Made by a program: the position numbers and the translations under genes. A stretch of DNA of 64,000 nucleotides from Anabaena minutissima FACHB-250 (GTDB lineage Bacteria; Cyanobacteriota; Cyanobacteriia; Cyanobacteriales; Nostocaceae): assembly GCF_014697125.1 (NCBI RefSeq), contig NZ_JACJRG010000002.1, positions 1 to 64,000 of the forward strand. The letters run 5' to 3'. Every line of letters starts with the position of its first letter. The stretch's first letter is position 1. The notes under the pieces were generated by a model. The model was not told the DNA's origin. It saw only the letters and a program-made list of their open reading frames with translations, and did no database searches. Of the stretch, positions 7,752-18,325 are shown piece after piece.

Positions 7752-9263
7752 TTAAAACTCCATTCGCTGATATTCAGCAACGGAGGCTGCGGCTGGTCTG
7801 GCTCGCTGTCTAGCCCAATCTCTGAGGGCTGTGACTTGTTCTTGCATCGTGCGAGACAGTGGCAAAGTTGCTTTGAGCGCAGCAATAATATCTAGTTGGG
7901 TGAACTCGCGGTCTTGGGCAAAAGCTTCGTACATTGCCGCAATTAACGCTTGTTCAATTTCTGCCCCAGAAAAACCATCAGACATCTTGGCTAGTTGTTC
8001 CAAGTCGAAGCGGGTGATGTCTTCACGACGTTTGTTGAGGTGGATCTTATAGATATCACACCGTTCTTCAGGTGTGGGCAGATCCACAAAGAAAATTTCA
8101 TCAAAACGACCTTTCCTCAAAAATTCTCCAGGTAAGCGTTCTACTCGGTTGGCTGTAGCCATCACAAACACTGGGGATTTCTTCTCTTGCATCCATGTGA
8201 GGAAAGACCCAAATATTCTGCTGGATGTACCACCGTCAGAATCACCAGAACCGGAACTTCCAGCAAAGGATTTATCCAACTCGTCGATAAACAGAATCGC
8301 CGGGGAGATGGATTCTGCTGTTTTGAGAGCGTTCCGCAGGTTGGCCTCACTTCGTCCCACCATTGAGCCGTCGTAAACTCGACCCATATCCAAACGTAAC
8401 AGTGGTAAACCCCACAGGCGGGACGTTGTTTTAGCAATTAATGACTTACCACAACCAGGAACACCTAGAATTAACATCCCTTTGGGTTGGGGTAAACCAT
8501 ATTCTCTGGCTCTTTCCGTAAAAGCGTTAGAGCGTTGTTTGAGCCATTTCTTTAACTCTTCTAAGCCACCTACAGCATCGATGGTTGCATCTTCTTCGAT
8601 GTATTCTAAGATACCATTGCGTCGAATTAGTTGCTTTTTCTCAGATAGAACTATATCTACTTCTTCTTCTGTCAGCCGCCCTGTGGTGACTTGCGCCTTA
8701 CGATAGACTTTCTCAGATTCATCTTTAGTTAAGCCCAAAGCCGCCCTGAGAAGTTTTTCGCGTGCTTCTGTCGTCAAGCGTCGTCCGCGATGCTGTTCGA
8801 GATGTTGAGTTAATACTTTATTTAACTCTGACATATCGGGTAGTTGAAAGTCTAAAACCACAACTTCCTTTTCCAGTTCGATGGGTACTTGTTGCATAGG
8901 TGACATCAAAATGATGTTCTTTTGCATACCCTTGAAGCTGGCGATCGCATCACGTAATGACCTTGTGGTTGCGGGAGCATCAATAAATGGATGTAAATCT
9001 TTAAGAATAAATATACCAGGTTCTTTCTGCCGGATGATCCAGTCGATCGCCGCCTCTGGGGAAACGGTGTTGTGTTGGCTTACACTCCGGGGTTGACCAT
9101 ACTCCACGATGCCATGAGTTACTGTCCACACGTACACTCGGCGTTGGGGTCTTAACATTTGGGCAATTGTGGAAATTGCTAGCTCTGCCCTTTCTTCCTC
9201 GGAGGTCACAAGGTAGATTAGTGGGTATTGAGCTTGAATGAGAATATTGAGCTCTTCTTTCAT
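7752..9263 (-). CDS. ycf46: Ycf46-type AAA+ ATPase
   Basis: A 503-residue AAA+ ATPase of the Ycf46 type found in cyanobacteria and algal plastids; recent work in the family links it to carbon and photosynthesis regulation, but its substrate is not known. An N-terminal ~220-residue domain (MKEELNILIQAQYPLIYLVT) precedes the ATPase module: Walker A GVPGCGKS at 267-274, Walker B ILFIDELD at 323-330, a Gly/Ser-rich loop after it, sensor MATANRVERLP, and the second-region Arg residues in FLRKGRFDEIFFV. All nucleotide-binding elements are present. The ribbon-helix-helix gene is 90 bases upstream and ycf35 140 bases downstream, all leftward. Confidence 0.9.
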   Translation of the reverse strand: MKEELNILIQAQYPLIYLVTSEEERAELAISTIAQMLRPQRRVYVWTVTHGIVEYGQPRSVSQHNTVSPEAAIDWIIRQKEPGIFILKDLHPFIDAPATTRSLRDAIASFKGMQKNIILMSPMQQVPIELEKEVVVLDFQLPDMSELNKVLTQHLEQHRGRRLTTEAREKLLRAALGLTKDESEKVYRKAQVTTGRLTEEEVDIVLSEKKQLIRRNGILEYIEEDATIDAVGGLEELKKWLKQRSNAFTERAREYGLPQPKGMLILGVPGCGKSLIAKTTSRLWGLPLLRLDMGRVYDGSMVGRSEANLRNALKTAESISPAILFIDELDKSFAGSSGSGDSDGGTSSRIFGSFLTWMQEKKSPVFVMATANRVERLPGEFLRKGRFDEIFFVDLPTPEERCDIYKIHLNKRREDITRFDLEQLAKMSDGFSGAEIEQALIAAMYEAFAQDREFTQLDIIAALKATLPLSRTMQEQVTALRDWARQRARPAAASVAEYQRMEF

Positions 9264-9353
9264 AAATCGACCTTCTGGAGACCCTAGTACAGTAAAGACA
9301 TCGTTTTGTTGATGACAACAACCGAAATTATGAATTACTTATCTAATTCCTAC

Positions 9354-9701
9354 CTAGCAAGGAACTAATTCTTCCTCACCCTTGGGATGGGTTTCTGCTT
9401 GTGCCATCTCATCAAGAGAAAGATGATCTTGGCCAATTACCCCTGGCTGACTTCCTAAACCAACTAATTCCCCATCTTTTAATACCAGTGAACTTTCACA
9501 ATTGGGACAAGAGTAAACTTTATGCGTCCTTCCGTAAGCTGAAGCTTCAACTTCATCAACTATATCTGAGTTAGTTAGGTAGAAAAAAATGGCACGTTCA
9601 GCTAGTTCTGACATTCGCTCGGAATCGATTGCTGACCGAATCTTCAGCTTTTTGTGCAGTTCTGCCGATAAATACAACGTAACCTTTTGCTTAGTTTGCA
9701 T
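9354..9701 (-). CDS. ribbon-helix-helix protein with a CxxC segment
   Basis: A 115-residue protein. Residues 1-45 (KQKVTLYLSAELHKKLKIRS, then a helix containing SERMSELAERAIFFYL) look like a MetJ/Arc-type ribbon-helix-helix DNA-binding domain: a basic beta strand with alternating residues, then two helices. A second part carries YSCPNCESSLVLKDG, one half of a zinc-knuckle-like CxxC, and an acidic tail. Such proteins usually autoregulate by binding palindromes upstream of their own gene, and a perfect 18-bp palindrome lies 68 bases upstream. It stands just ahead of ycf46 on the same strand. Target genes and metal binding are inference. Confidence 0.7.
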   Translation of the reverse strand: MQTKQKVTLYLSAELHKKLKIRSAIDSERMSELAERAIFFYLTNSDIVDEVEASAYGRTHKVYSCPNCESSLVLKDGELVGLGSQPGVIGQDHLSLDEMAQAETHPKGEEELVPC

Positions 9702-9768
9702 ATAACTATTTAGTGGTCTTACCCGGGTATGTATATCACGTTATCGGCTGTTCTCTTTGTTGTCAAGA

Positions 9769-9786
9769 CGTCAAAACGTTTTGACG
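9769..9786. promoter_or_regulatory. 18-bp palindrome, candidate operator of the RHH gene
   Basis: CGTCAAAACGTTTTGACG is a perfect palindrome placed between the leftward ribbon-helix-helix gene (start 9701) and the rightward lipoprotein-like gene (start about 9895). A further GTCAA lies at 9762-9766, so the site can be read as repeated GTCAA/TTGAC half-sites, the arrangement expected for a cooperative RHH repressor. Confidence 0.5.
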
Positions 9787-9894
9787 GCTATTTTGTTACT
9801 CTTCTTTACAATTTGCTCTTGTTTGTGACAAAGATTATGACTAACCTAAGTTATCTAAGCAACTAAACTATTAATCAGATCCAAGTAGAGACAA

Positions 9895-10470
9895 ATGATT
9901 AAATTTATCTCTAAAATCCTTTATCTACAATTACTTCTAGCTTTTAAACCAGGTAGAATCATGTCTACTTTGGCAGCAAAAGCTCTGGGATTCCAAGAAA
10001 TTTTTTATACTAAAGCTACCCGGATGAATGCAGCGATCGCTTTATTGTTAATTCTGTATGGCTGTTTTACTCCCAGCTTGGATATCACAAATACAACCTG
10101 GAAAACATATAAAAATTCGCGCTATGGCTTTGAGTTTCCCTATCCCAGCAACTGGAAGACTCTAGCAACACCGACTAACGCCGATGGCATTGTTTTCGCC
10201 TCACCCAAAAACAACTCTGTAGAAATTCGAGCCTGGGCGAGTAATCAAATACTAGAGTCTATAACCACACAAAAACCTAACTTTCAAACGACTCAAGGTT
10301 TAACCGGAATATTAGAGGTAGAAGTGGATAGTGCTGTTAGTGCAATGACGCTGACACTGACACAAAATCAGGTGCAATATAATTGGCAAGGACGCGCTCC
10401 CAGTCAAGAATTGAAAAATTACTATCCCTTGTTTTACTACATAGCCCAACAGTATCGGATTCCTCAGTAG
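9895..10470 (+). CDS. putative lipoprotein with PsbP-like domain
   Basis: A 191-residue protein. A hydrophobic stretch, MNAAIALLLILYGC (residues 44-57), ends in LYGC, a plausible lipobox with Cys57 as the lipidated residue; positively charged residues (KATR) precede it. The remainder, with YGFEFPYPSNWK and PKNNSVEIR, resembles the PsbP-like/MOG1 fold common in cyanobacterial lumenal and periplasmic lipoproteins. The start is uncertain: ATG 9895, 9961 and 10024 are all in frame; starting at 10024 would leave no charged n-region, so a longer form is likelier. I infer a small membrane-anchored protein of unknown function. Confidence 0.6.
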   Translation: MIKFISKILYLQLLLAFKPGRIMSTLAAKALGFQEIFYTKATRMNAAIALLLILYGCFTPSLDITNTTWKTYKNSRYGFEFPYPSNWKTLATPTNADGIVFASPKNNSVEIRAWASNQILESITTQKPNFQTTQGLTGILEVEVDSAVSAMTLTLTQNQVQYNWQGRAPSQELKNYYPLFYYIAQQYRIPQ

Positions 10471-11963
<1,493 letters not shown>

Positions 11964-12282
11964 AAAGCACTAGTACCGCTACGCAAAAGTCAAAAGGAGT
12001 CAGTGCGTTGGGGAGACACTGCTTTGCGCGGGGTTCCCTCGTTGTAGCAAGTGTCGTCGGCTCTGCCGACTTAAAGCAACTGACGTTCAAAAGTCAAAAT
12101 GATGACAGCATAAGGTTTTTAGAGCTTTTGAATGGGTTGTTTCTTGACGCTGTTCTGTACTAGCACAAAAAGCTTTCTCGTTTTCTGGGGGAATTAAGGG
12201 TGTAAGGGTGTAAGGGTTTTCATCACCCATAATCCTATACCCCCACACCCCTAAACCCCTTTTTTCACATAGATAGTTTTGT
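11964..12282. repeat. 319-base repeat-filled gap between sqdB and sqdX
   Basis: 12001-12053 carries CAGTGCGTTGG and a later GTTGTAGCAAGTG, the same ends as the core of the inverted repeats around the cyclase gene, with a different middle: a diverged relative. 12188-12220 has tandem GGGTGTAA units, and 12240-12262 has C-rich complements of them, giving a possible long-range hairpin. No gene recognised. Confidence 0.6.
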
Positions 12283-13440
12283 ATGAGAATTGCCTTATTC
12301 ACCGAAACCTTTCTACCCAAGGTTGACGGTATTGTGACACGCCTGCGTCATACTGTTGACTATTTACAACGTCATGGAAATCAAGTTTTAGTAATTGCCC
12401 CTGATGGTGGCATTACTGAACATAAAGGAGCAAAAGTGTACGGCGTGAGTGGCTTTCCTTTACCTCTGTATCCAGAGTTGAAAATGTCACTCCCTCGCCC
12501 AGCTATTGGTTATACCCTAGAACAGTTCCAGCCAGATATCATTCATGTTGTAAATCCCGCAGTTTTAGGACTATCCGGGATTTTTTATAGTAAAGTTTTG
12601 AAAATACCCTTAGTAGCTTCTTATCACACACATTTACCCCAGTATCTTCAGCATTATGGCTTAGGGATGCTAGAAGGGGTACTTTGGGAACTGCTGAAAG
12701 GGGCGCATAATCAAGCCGCCTTGAATCTTTGTACTTCTACAGCCATGATGGCAGAACTCTCAGGACATGGCATCGAAAGGGTAGATTTGTGGCAACGGGG
12801 AGTAGATACAGAACTATTTCACCCAGATTTAGCTAGTTTAGAAATGCGCGATCGCTTAACGCAAAATCACCCAGAAAGCCCCTTATTATTGTACGTAGGT
12901 CGTCTTTCTGCCGAAAAAGAGATTGAGCGCATCAAACCCATATTAGAAGCTATTCCTCAAGCACGATTGGCACTAGTAGGAGACGGCCCCCATCGCCAAA
13001 CACTAGAAAAACATTTTGCAGGTACAAATACTTATTTTGTTGGCTATCTCATGGGGCGCGAGTTAGGATCAGCCTTTGCTAGTGCTGATGCTTTCATCTT
13101 TCCTTCCCGCACAGAGACATTAGGCTTAGTCCTACTAGAAGCAATGGCGGCTGGTTGTCCAGTGGTAGCCGCTCGTTCTGGAGGTATTCCTGATATTGTC
13201 ACAGATGGGATCAATGGGTATTTGTTTAACCCCCAAGCCGATATTCAAGATGCTATTGACGCAACTGTTAGGCTTTTAGAAAATAAACAGGAACGGGACA
13301 TCATCCGTCAAAATGCGCGTCGGGAAGCAGAAAAGTGGGGCTGGGCATCTGCTACCCATCAGCTACAAGATTATTATCACAAAATACTGTATGGAAAGGT
13401 GACAGGGGACAGGTTACAGGTGACAGGGACTAGGGACTAG
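12283..13440 (+). CDS. sqdX: SqdX sulfoquinovosyltransferase (GT4)
   Basis: A 385-residue GT-B glycosyltransferase of family 4, transferring sulfoquinovose from the UDP-sugar made by SqdB to diacylglycerol at the membrane. Features: N-terminal MRIALFTETFLPKVDGIVTR with the donor/acceptor loop, ASYHTHLPQYL, LLYVGRLSAEKEI starting the second Rossmann domain, and the E-x7-E element in RTETLGLVLLEAMAAG. Placement after sqdB supports the specific assignment over generic GT4. The last ~13 residues (VTGDRLQVTGTRD) are encoded by the GACAGG-type tandem repeat that continues beyond the stop, so the natural C-terminus has probably been extended by repeat DNA. Confidence 0.9.
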   Translation: MRIALFTETFLPKVDGIVTRLRHTVDYLQRHGNQVLVIAPDGGITEHKGAKVYGVSGFPLPLYPELKMSLPRPAIGYTLEQFQPDIIHVVNPAVLGLSGIFYSKVLKIPLVASYHTHLPQYLQHYGLGMLEGVLWELLKGAHNQAALNLCTSTAMMAELSGHGIERVDLWQRGVDTELFHPDLASLEMRDRLTQNHPESPLLLYVGRLSAEKEIERIKPILEAIPQARLALVGDGPHRQTLEKHFAGTNTYFVGYLMGRELGSAFASADAFIFPSRTETLGLVLLEAMAAGCPVVAARSGGIPDIVTDGINGYLFNPQADIQDAIDATVRLLENKQERDIIRQNARREAEKWGWASATHQLQDYYHKILYGKVTGDRLQVTGTRD

Positions 13441-13620
13441 GGACTAGGAATTTTAGATTTTGCGGAAACTGAAGGCGGGTTTCCCAACCTAGGAACGCCA
13501 CTTGCTACAAGCCGGGAAACCCGTCCAACGCAGTGGCTCAACTTTTCAAGACGGATTTTAGATTTTGGATTGAGTAATCTAAAATCCACTCATTGCAAAT
13601 CCACTTATTGAAAGGCTGGG
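13441..13620. repeat. ~180-bp inverted repeat, left copy, flanking the cyclase gene
   Basis: Almost identical to the complement of 16426-16600. Shared blocks include a perfect run from about 13475 to 13555 and the sub-block GATTTTGCGGAAA. Differences seen are a few bases after the GCGGAAA block and a short duplication (ATTTTAGATTTTGG here, ATTTTGG there). Internally it has inverted arms, GGCGGGTTTCCC and GGGAAACCCGTCC, so each copy can also form a hairpin. It carries no coding capacity. Confidence 0.85.
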
Positions 13621-13809
13621 GACTAGGAAATAGGTAGTGAGGTTTTCACTCAGCGCGCTGCTTACGCGTAGCTTGGAATGATTTAGCGGTCTTCCCTATG
13701 GGACGCTACGCCAACAATTAGTGGTGAGTAGCCTACGGCAAGCAAGCTACAAGCTCCCACTAATAGTCTTTAATTTTTAATTTTTAATTTTTAATTGGAG
13801 CGAAGCGAC
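13621..13809. repeat. repeat mosaic upstream of the cyclase, with heptamer array
   Basis: It contains GC-rich dispersed modules (around 13656-13745), three heptamers AATTTTT (13772-13792), and GGAGCGAAGCGAC, a block common in repeats of this group, which here also supplies the Shine-Dalgarno-like GGAG (13797-13800) of the downstream gene. Confidence 0.6.
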
Positions 13810-16386
13810 TTGACTCTTCCTAATCCTGGTAGCGTCTTGGCTACATTAACAGAATTAACTCAAGTTAATCGCACCCACGCTTTATTGCGGCGGGTCAAAG
13901 ACCTTTCTGTTAATGAATTTGTTTGTTTGTTAGACTTTATTACTGCCGAATTTCAGCAATTTCTGAGAGCTATTGAATTAATTAATAATGAAGCTCTAGA
14001 AAATATGTTGGAGAAAGTCTTAGAAGCAATCACACTCAAAATTGGTCAAATTCTCCAAGCAGAACATACAGCTATTTTTTTAGTTGACTATGATAAAAGT
14101 CAATTGTGGTCAAAAGTTCCTCAAGATAATGGACAGAGATTTTTAGAAATTCGTACTCCTATTACTTTTGGTATTCCTGGTCATGTTGCTAGTACAGGTC
14201 AATATTTGAATATTGGTGAAACTATTACTCATCCTCTATTTAGTCCAGACCTGGAAAAACAAATGGGTTATGAAATTCGCAATATTTTATGTATGCCTGT
14301 TGTTAGTAGCAAAAACCAGGTAGTTGCAGTAGTACAACTAGCAAATAAAACTGGAGAAACACCTTTTAATCAGGAAGATGAAGGACACTTCCGAGATTTT
14401 GCAGCTTCGATTGGCATTATTTTAGAAACTTGTCAGTCTTTTTATGTAGCAGCTCGCAATCAACGAGGAGCAACAGCACTTTTACGGGCAACTCAAACCC
14501 TAGGGCAAAGTTTAGACTTAGAAGCTACTTTGCAAATAGTCATGGAACAAGCCCGGATTTTAATGCAAGCAGACCGTAGTACCCTGTTTTTATATCGCAA
14601 AGAAATGGGGGAACTGTGGACAAAGGTAGCCGCCGCCGCCGATACTACAAATTCAATGGAAATTCGGATCTCGGCTAACCGTGGTATTGCTGGTTATGTG
14701 GCATCAACAGGACAAGCACTCAATATTCCTGATGCTTATAAAGACCCTCGATTTGACCCTTCAACAGATAGAAGAACTGGTTATGTAACGCGAAATATTT
14801 TGTGTTTGCCCGTATTTAATTCAGCCAATGAATTAATTGGGGTAACGCAGTTAATTAATAAACAACAAGGTAGTTTTACCGCATCTGATGAAGAGTTTAT
14901 GCGGGCTTTTAATATTCAAGCGGGTGTTGCTTTAGAAAATGCTCGCTTATTTGAAAATGTCCTGCTAGAAAAACAGTACCAAAAAGATATTTTACAAAGT
15001 TTATCAGATGCTGTGATTTCAACGGATATGGCTGGTCAAATAGTCACTATTAATGATGCAGCTTTGGGATTATTGGGTTGTCCTTTAGGAGAAGCCAATA
15101 ATAAAAGCAATAAACTTCTGTGGGAACACAATTTAATTGGTCGTCTCGTTTGGGAGATTGTACCAGTTGAAAATTTACAAATGCGTTTAGAAGATAGTCT
15201 AAAAACTGGTGCTAAACATTACGTACCGGAACAAAGTTTGACAGTGGGGATTTATCAATTACAAAGTGCTGAGGGGATTCTGACGAATGAAACACAGTAT
15301 TCTATTTTGACAATACGCGATCGCAGTAACCCTAATATTTTTCTCACCTGGAATTTACCCCTCACCCCCCAATCGAAGTTTTTAACGACTGAACAGGTAA
15401 AAATTCTAGACCGTAGTATTAATCTGACGGTGAATCCCCTAACTAACCCAGAAGGAGGTGTTAGAGGTGGTTTGGTAGTTTTGGAAGATATCAGTCGAGA
15501 AAAACGCTTAAAAACTACCATGTATCGCTACCTGACACCCCACGTAGCAGAACAAGTATTGGCTGCTGGGGAAGATGCTTTAATGGTCGGTGAACGGAAG
15601 GAAGTGACCATCTTATTTTCGGACATTCGAGGTTACACCACACTCACAGAAAACCTCGGTGCAGCAGAGGTGGTTTCACTGCTAAATCAGTATTTTGAAA
15701 CAATGGTGGAAGCAGTTTTTAACTACGATGGTACTCTCGACAAATTTATTGGCGATGCCTTAATGGCAGTATTTGGCGCACCTTTACCACTCACAGAAAA
15801 CCATGCTTGGCGAGCAGTACAATCAGCGTTAGATATGCGCCGACGCTTGGAGGAATTTAACCAACGCCGCATTATCCAGGCGCAGCCTGAAATCCATATT
15901 GGTATCGGTATTAGTTCCGGGGAAGTAGTCTCAGGAAATATCGGTTCTCAAAAGCGTATGGACTATACAGTGATTGGGGATGGTGTAAATTTAAGTTCGC
16001 GCTTGGAAACAGTCACAAAAGAATATGGTTGTGACATTATTTTGAGCGAATTTACTTACCAATTATGCAGCGATCGCATTTGGGTACGCCAATTAGATAA
16101 AATCCGAGTTAAAGGCAAACACCAAGCTGTGAATATCTATGAGCTAATTAGCGATCGCACTACTCCTTTAGATGCTACCACCCAGGAGTTTTTGTTTCAC
16201 TACCATGCTGGCCGTGCAGCTTATTTATCTCATAATTTTACCCAGGCGATCGCTTCTTTTGCAGCCGCCAAAAAAATTCGCCCCACAGACCAAGGTGTGA
16301 ATATTCACCTAGAACGCGCCCATAATTACCAACAAACACCACCGCCAGAAGACTGGGATGGGGTGTGGACAATGACCGTGAAATAG
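13810..16386 (+). CDS. cyaB2: adenylate cyclase, GAF-GAF-PAS-class III cyclase (CyaB2-like)
   Basis: About 858 residues, making cAMP from ATP. Order: GAF-A (about 60-205) and GAF-B (about 235-380), each with an NKFDE-type signature (NKTGETPFNQEDE; NKQQGSFTASDEE) known for cyclic-nucleotide-binding GAFs; PAS (about 395-560); class III catalytic domain (about 595-780) with metal Asp in ILFSDIRGYTTL, adenine-selecting Lys in LDKFIGDALM, and DYTVIGDGVNLSSRLE; then a single TPR-like repeat. Architecture and size match Anabaena CyaB1/CyaB2, in which cAMP itself activates through GAF-B; position upstream of purC-omp85 favours CyaB2 (from memory). The start is not ATG: TTG 13810 follows GGAG by nine bases; TTG 13795 is the alternative. 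Start and RBS lie in repeat DNA. Confidence 0.85.
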   Translation: MTLPNPGSVLATLTELTQVNRTHALLRRVKDLSVNEFVCLLDFITAEFQQFLRAIELINNEALENMLEKVLEAITLKIGQILQAEHTAIFLVDYDKSQLWSKVPQDNGQRFLEIRTPITFGIPGHVASTGQYLNIGETITHPLFSPDLEKQMGYEIRNILCMPVVSSKNQVVAVVQLANKTGETPFNQEDEGHFRDFAASIGIILETCQSFYVAARNQRGATALLRATQTLGQSLDLEATLQIVMEQARILMQADRSTLFLYRKEMGELWTKVAAAADTTNSMEIRISANRGIAGYVASTGQALNIPDAYKDPRFDPSTDRRTGYVTRNILCLPVFNSANELIGVTQLINKQQGSFTASDEEFMRAFNIQAGVALENARLFENVLLEKQYQKDILQSLSDAVISTDMAGQIVTINDAALGLLGCPLGEANNKSNKLLWEHNLIGRLVWEIVPVENLQMRLEDSLKTGAKHYVPEQSLTVGIYQLQSAEGILTNETQYSILTIRDRSNPNIFLTWNLPLTPQSKFLTTEQVKILDRSINLTVNPLTNPEGGVRGGLVVLEDISREKRLKTTMYRYLTPHVAEQVLAAGEDALMVGERKEVTILFSDIRGYTTLTENLGAAEVVSLLNQYFETMVEAVFNYDGTLDKFIGDALMAVFGAPLPLTENHAWRAVQSALDMRRRLEEFNQRRIIQAQPEIHIGIGISSGEVVSGNIGSQKRMDYTVIGDGVNLSSRLETVTKEYGCDIILSEFTYQLCSDRIWVRQLDKIRVKGKHQAVNIYELISDRTTPLDATTQEFLFHYHAGRAAYLSHNFTQAIASFAAAKKIRPTDQGVNIHLERAHNYQQTPPPEDWDGVWTMTVK

Positions 16387-16425
16387 TCATGATTGGGCAT
16401 TGGGCTTGTCCCCTGTCCCCTGTCA

Positions 16426-16600
16426 CCAGTCTTTCAATGAGTGGATTTGCAATGAGTGGATTTTAGATTATTCAATCCAAAATCCGTCTTGAAAAGTTGA
16501 GCCACTGCGTTGGACGGGTTTCCCGGCTTGTAGCAAGTGGCGTTCCTAGGTTGGGAAACCCGCCTACAGAACTTTCCGCAAAATCTAAAATTCCTAGTCC
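16426..16600. repeat. ~175-bp inverted repeat, right copy, flanking the cyclase gene
   Basis: Reverse-complement partner of 13441-13620. It begins 40 bases after the cyclase stop, behind CTGTCCC heptamers. It has the same internal inverted arms around the GGCTTGTAGCAAGTGG core. With the left copy it brackets the whole cyclase gene in about 3.2 kb. Confidence 0.85.
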
Positions 16601-16608
16601 CCTGTCCC

Positions 16609-16884
16609 CTACCTTTCAGTGTTCTCATCTCCATTCTGAAATGGATCTTCACCAATTTGTAGTTGTTTTTTTGTCCGCTTTAAGTTTTTCCACAATGCTT
16701 TAATCTGTTCGTATGCTTCTTCTGGTTTCAATTTCCCAGCCGTTTCTAGGTTACATATATAACTTATCTTTTGGGCAAATTCTTGGAGATTGGCATTGAA
16801 AACTAAGTTCTCTGGCTTCACTTGACCGTAATAACGACCACGAGGATAGAGAAAGTTTTCTTTAGTCACTATTTTTTGCTCCAT
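16609..16884 (-). CDS. conserved hypothetical protein, 91 residues
   Basis: I do not recognise a characterised family. The sequence is basic and helical: FLYPRGRYYGQVKPENLVFNA, then a long helical stretch (NLQEFAQKISYICNLET, LKPEEAYEQIKALWKNLKRT). A good Shine-Dalgarno (AGGAG near 16894) precedes ATG 16884, which supports expression. Similar small proteins are, as far as I recall, widespread in heterocystous cyanobacteria without known function. Its C-terminus (GDENTER) runs up to repeat DNA bordering the right inverted repeat, so the final residues may be repeat-derived. Confidence 0.65.
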   Translation of the reverse strand: MEQKIVTKENFLYPRGRYYGQVKPENLVFNANLQEFAQKISYICNLETAGKLKPEEAYEQIKALWKNLKRTKKQLQIGEDPFQNGDENTER

Positions 16885-17558
16885 TTATTCAACTCCTTTC
16901 TTGTTTTTATCTTGGAAGCTGAATCGCTAATAGCCTATTTACCTTTAATTTGGGAAATTTTCGGTAATGCTACTATCAATTAATATTGATGTATTTTTCT
17001 TCTTATGAAAAATATTGTGTTGGTTTTAAAATGTTTTTGGGCTGTTGAGATATTGACACCAGTTTTATTTGCAATTATGCAAAACAGACTGATTGTAATG
17101 GAGATGTTGTCTAAGCAAGGGTAACAAACGCACTCATGGGTATTTATGATCTTGGGTAGTAGACGCTCCTTAAACATCAATGAGTTGTTTTGATTTTATT
17201 TGATCATTTATAAAATTGTTATACAATGCTTCTTTCTTGATACAAAAATACAAGTATTAATATATACTGTGACACTGAACTCTGAAAATATTTTTAGTAC
17301 GTTTGTTAAAAAATTAACTCAACCCAAAAAATATCATAGATAACAAGCAATGGTCTTCTACTGTAGGTCAGATATTCACTCGCTGACACTCTCTACTGAG
17401 TGAGTGACTTTATATTGTAGATAGATAAGTTTTCATACTCAAAACCAATTCTGAATATACAGATTGCAGACTAATAGCTAATCTTCAATAACTAAAGATA
17501 AAATGGTGAAGCCCGAAAGGACAAAAGCTGTCTATCGTCTAAAACCTCACCTCCTGCC
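16885..17558. other. 674-base AT-rich gap upstream of purC
   Basis: I see no coding sequence or strong terminator. A short dyad (CACTCGCTGACA... ACTGAGTGAGTG, 17377-17407) is present. A frame of 66 codons on the minus strand (16980-17180) lacks a plausible start context or homology I know. Confidence 0.4.
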
Positions 17559-18302
17559 ATGTCTGTTCATTCCAAGCTATACGAAGGCAAAGCAAAAATT
17601 CTCTATACAACTGATGATCCGGAAGTCTTGTTAGCTGACTTTAAGGACGATGCTACAGCATTTAATGCCCAAAAGCGAGGTAGCATCCTTGGCAAAGGGA
17701 AAATAAACTGTAGCATTTCTACTCAGCTTTTTCAACAATTGGAAGCATCTGGTATTAAAACACACTTTCTTGATAGTCCTGCTCCCCATCAAATGCGGGT
17801 AAAGGCAGTGAAAATCATACCTTTGGAAGTGGTGATCCGTAATATTGCGGCTGGTAGTTTGTGTCAACAAACAGGCTTAGAACTGGGTACATTATTAAAA
17901 CAGCCCCTAGTAGAGTTTTATTATAAAAACGATCAATTGGGAGATCCGCTATTGACACGCGATCGCCTTTTACTGCTAGAACTAGCAACACCGGAACAAG
18001 TCGATGCAATTACTCATCTAGCATTGGAAATTAATCAGTTTCTCCAGGAATTCTGGTCACGTTGCGGTATTACCCTAGTTGACTTCAAACTAGAATTTGG
18101 TGTTGACTCACAAGGAAATCTACTTTTAGCAGATGAAATTAGTCCCGACACCTGCCGTTTGTGGAACATAACAGAAGCAGACCCTAATCGCCGCGTTATG
18201 GACAAAGACCGTTTCCGCAAAGACCTAGGGAATGTAGAAGATGCGTATCAGGAGGTTTTACAACGAGTATTACAAGCTGTGGCAACTCAAAATCAAATAT
18301 GA
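17559..18302 (+). CDS. purC: phosphoribosylaminoimidazole-succinocarboxamide synthase
   Basis: A 247-residue SAICAR synthetase, which joins CAIR and aspartate with ATP in purine synthesis. Diagnostic segments: YEGKAKILYTTDDP (nucleotide-binding glycine turn), RGSILGKGKINCSIS, IPLEVVIRNIAAGSL, VDFKLEFGV and DEISPDTCRLW. Length is standard for the bacterial enzyme. ATG 17559 lies directly before MSVHSKLYEGKAK, the usual N-terminus. It is followed by omp85 141 bases downstream; that gap holds repeats, and no terminator is clear. Confidence 0.97.
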   Translation: MSVHSKLYEGKAKILYTTDDPEVLLADFKDDATAFNAQKRGSILGKGKINCSISTQLFQQLEASGIKTHFLDSPAPHQMRVKAVKIIPLEVVIRNIAAGSLCQQTGLELGTLLKQPLVEFYYKNDQLGDPLLTRDRLLLLELATPEQVDAITHLALEINQFLQEFWSRCGITLVDFKLEFGVDSQGNLLLADEISPDTCRLWNITEADPNRRVMDKDRFRKDLGNVEDAYQEVLQRVLQAVATQNQI

Positions 18303-18325
18303 ATAATCCTGATTTAAAAGTGCTT

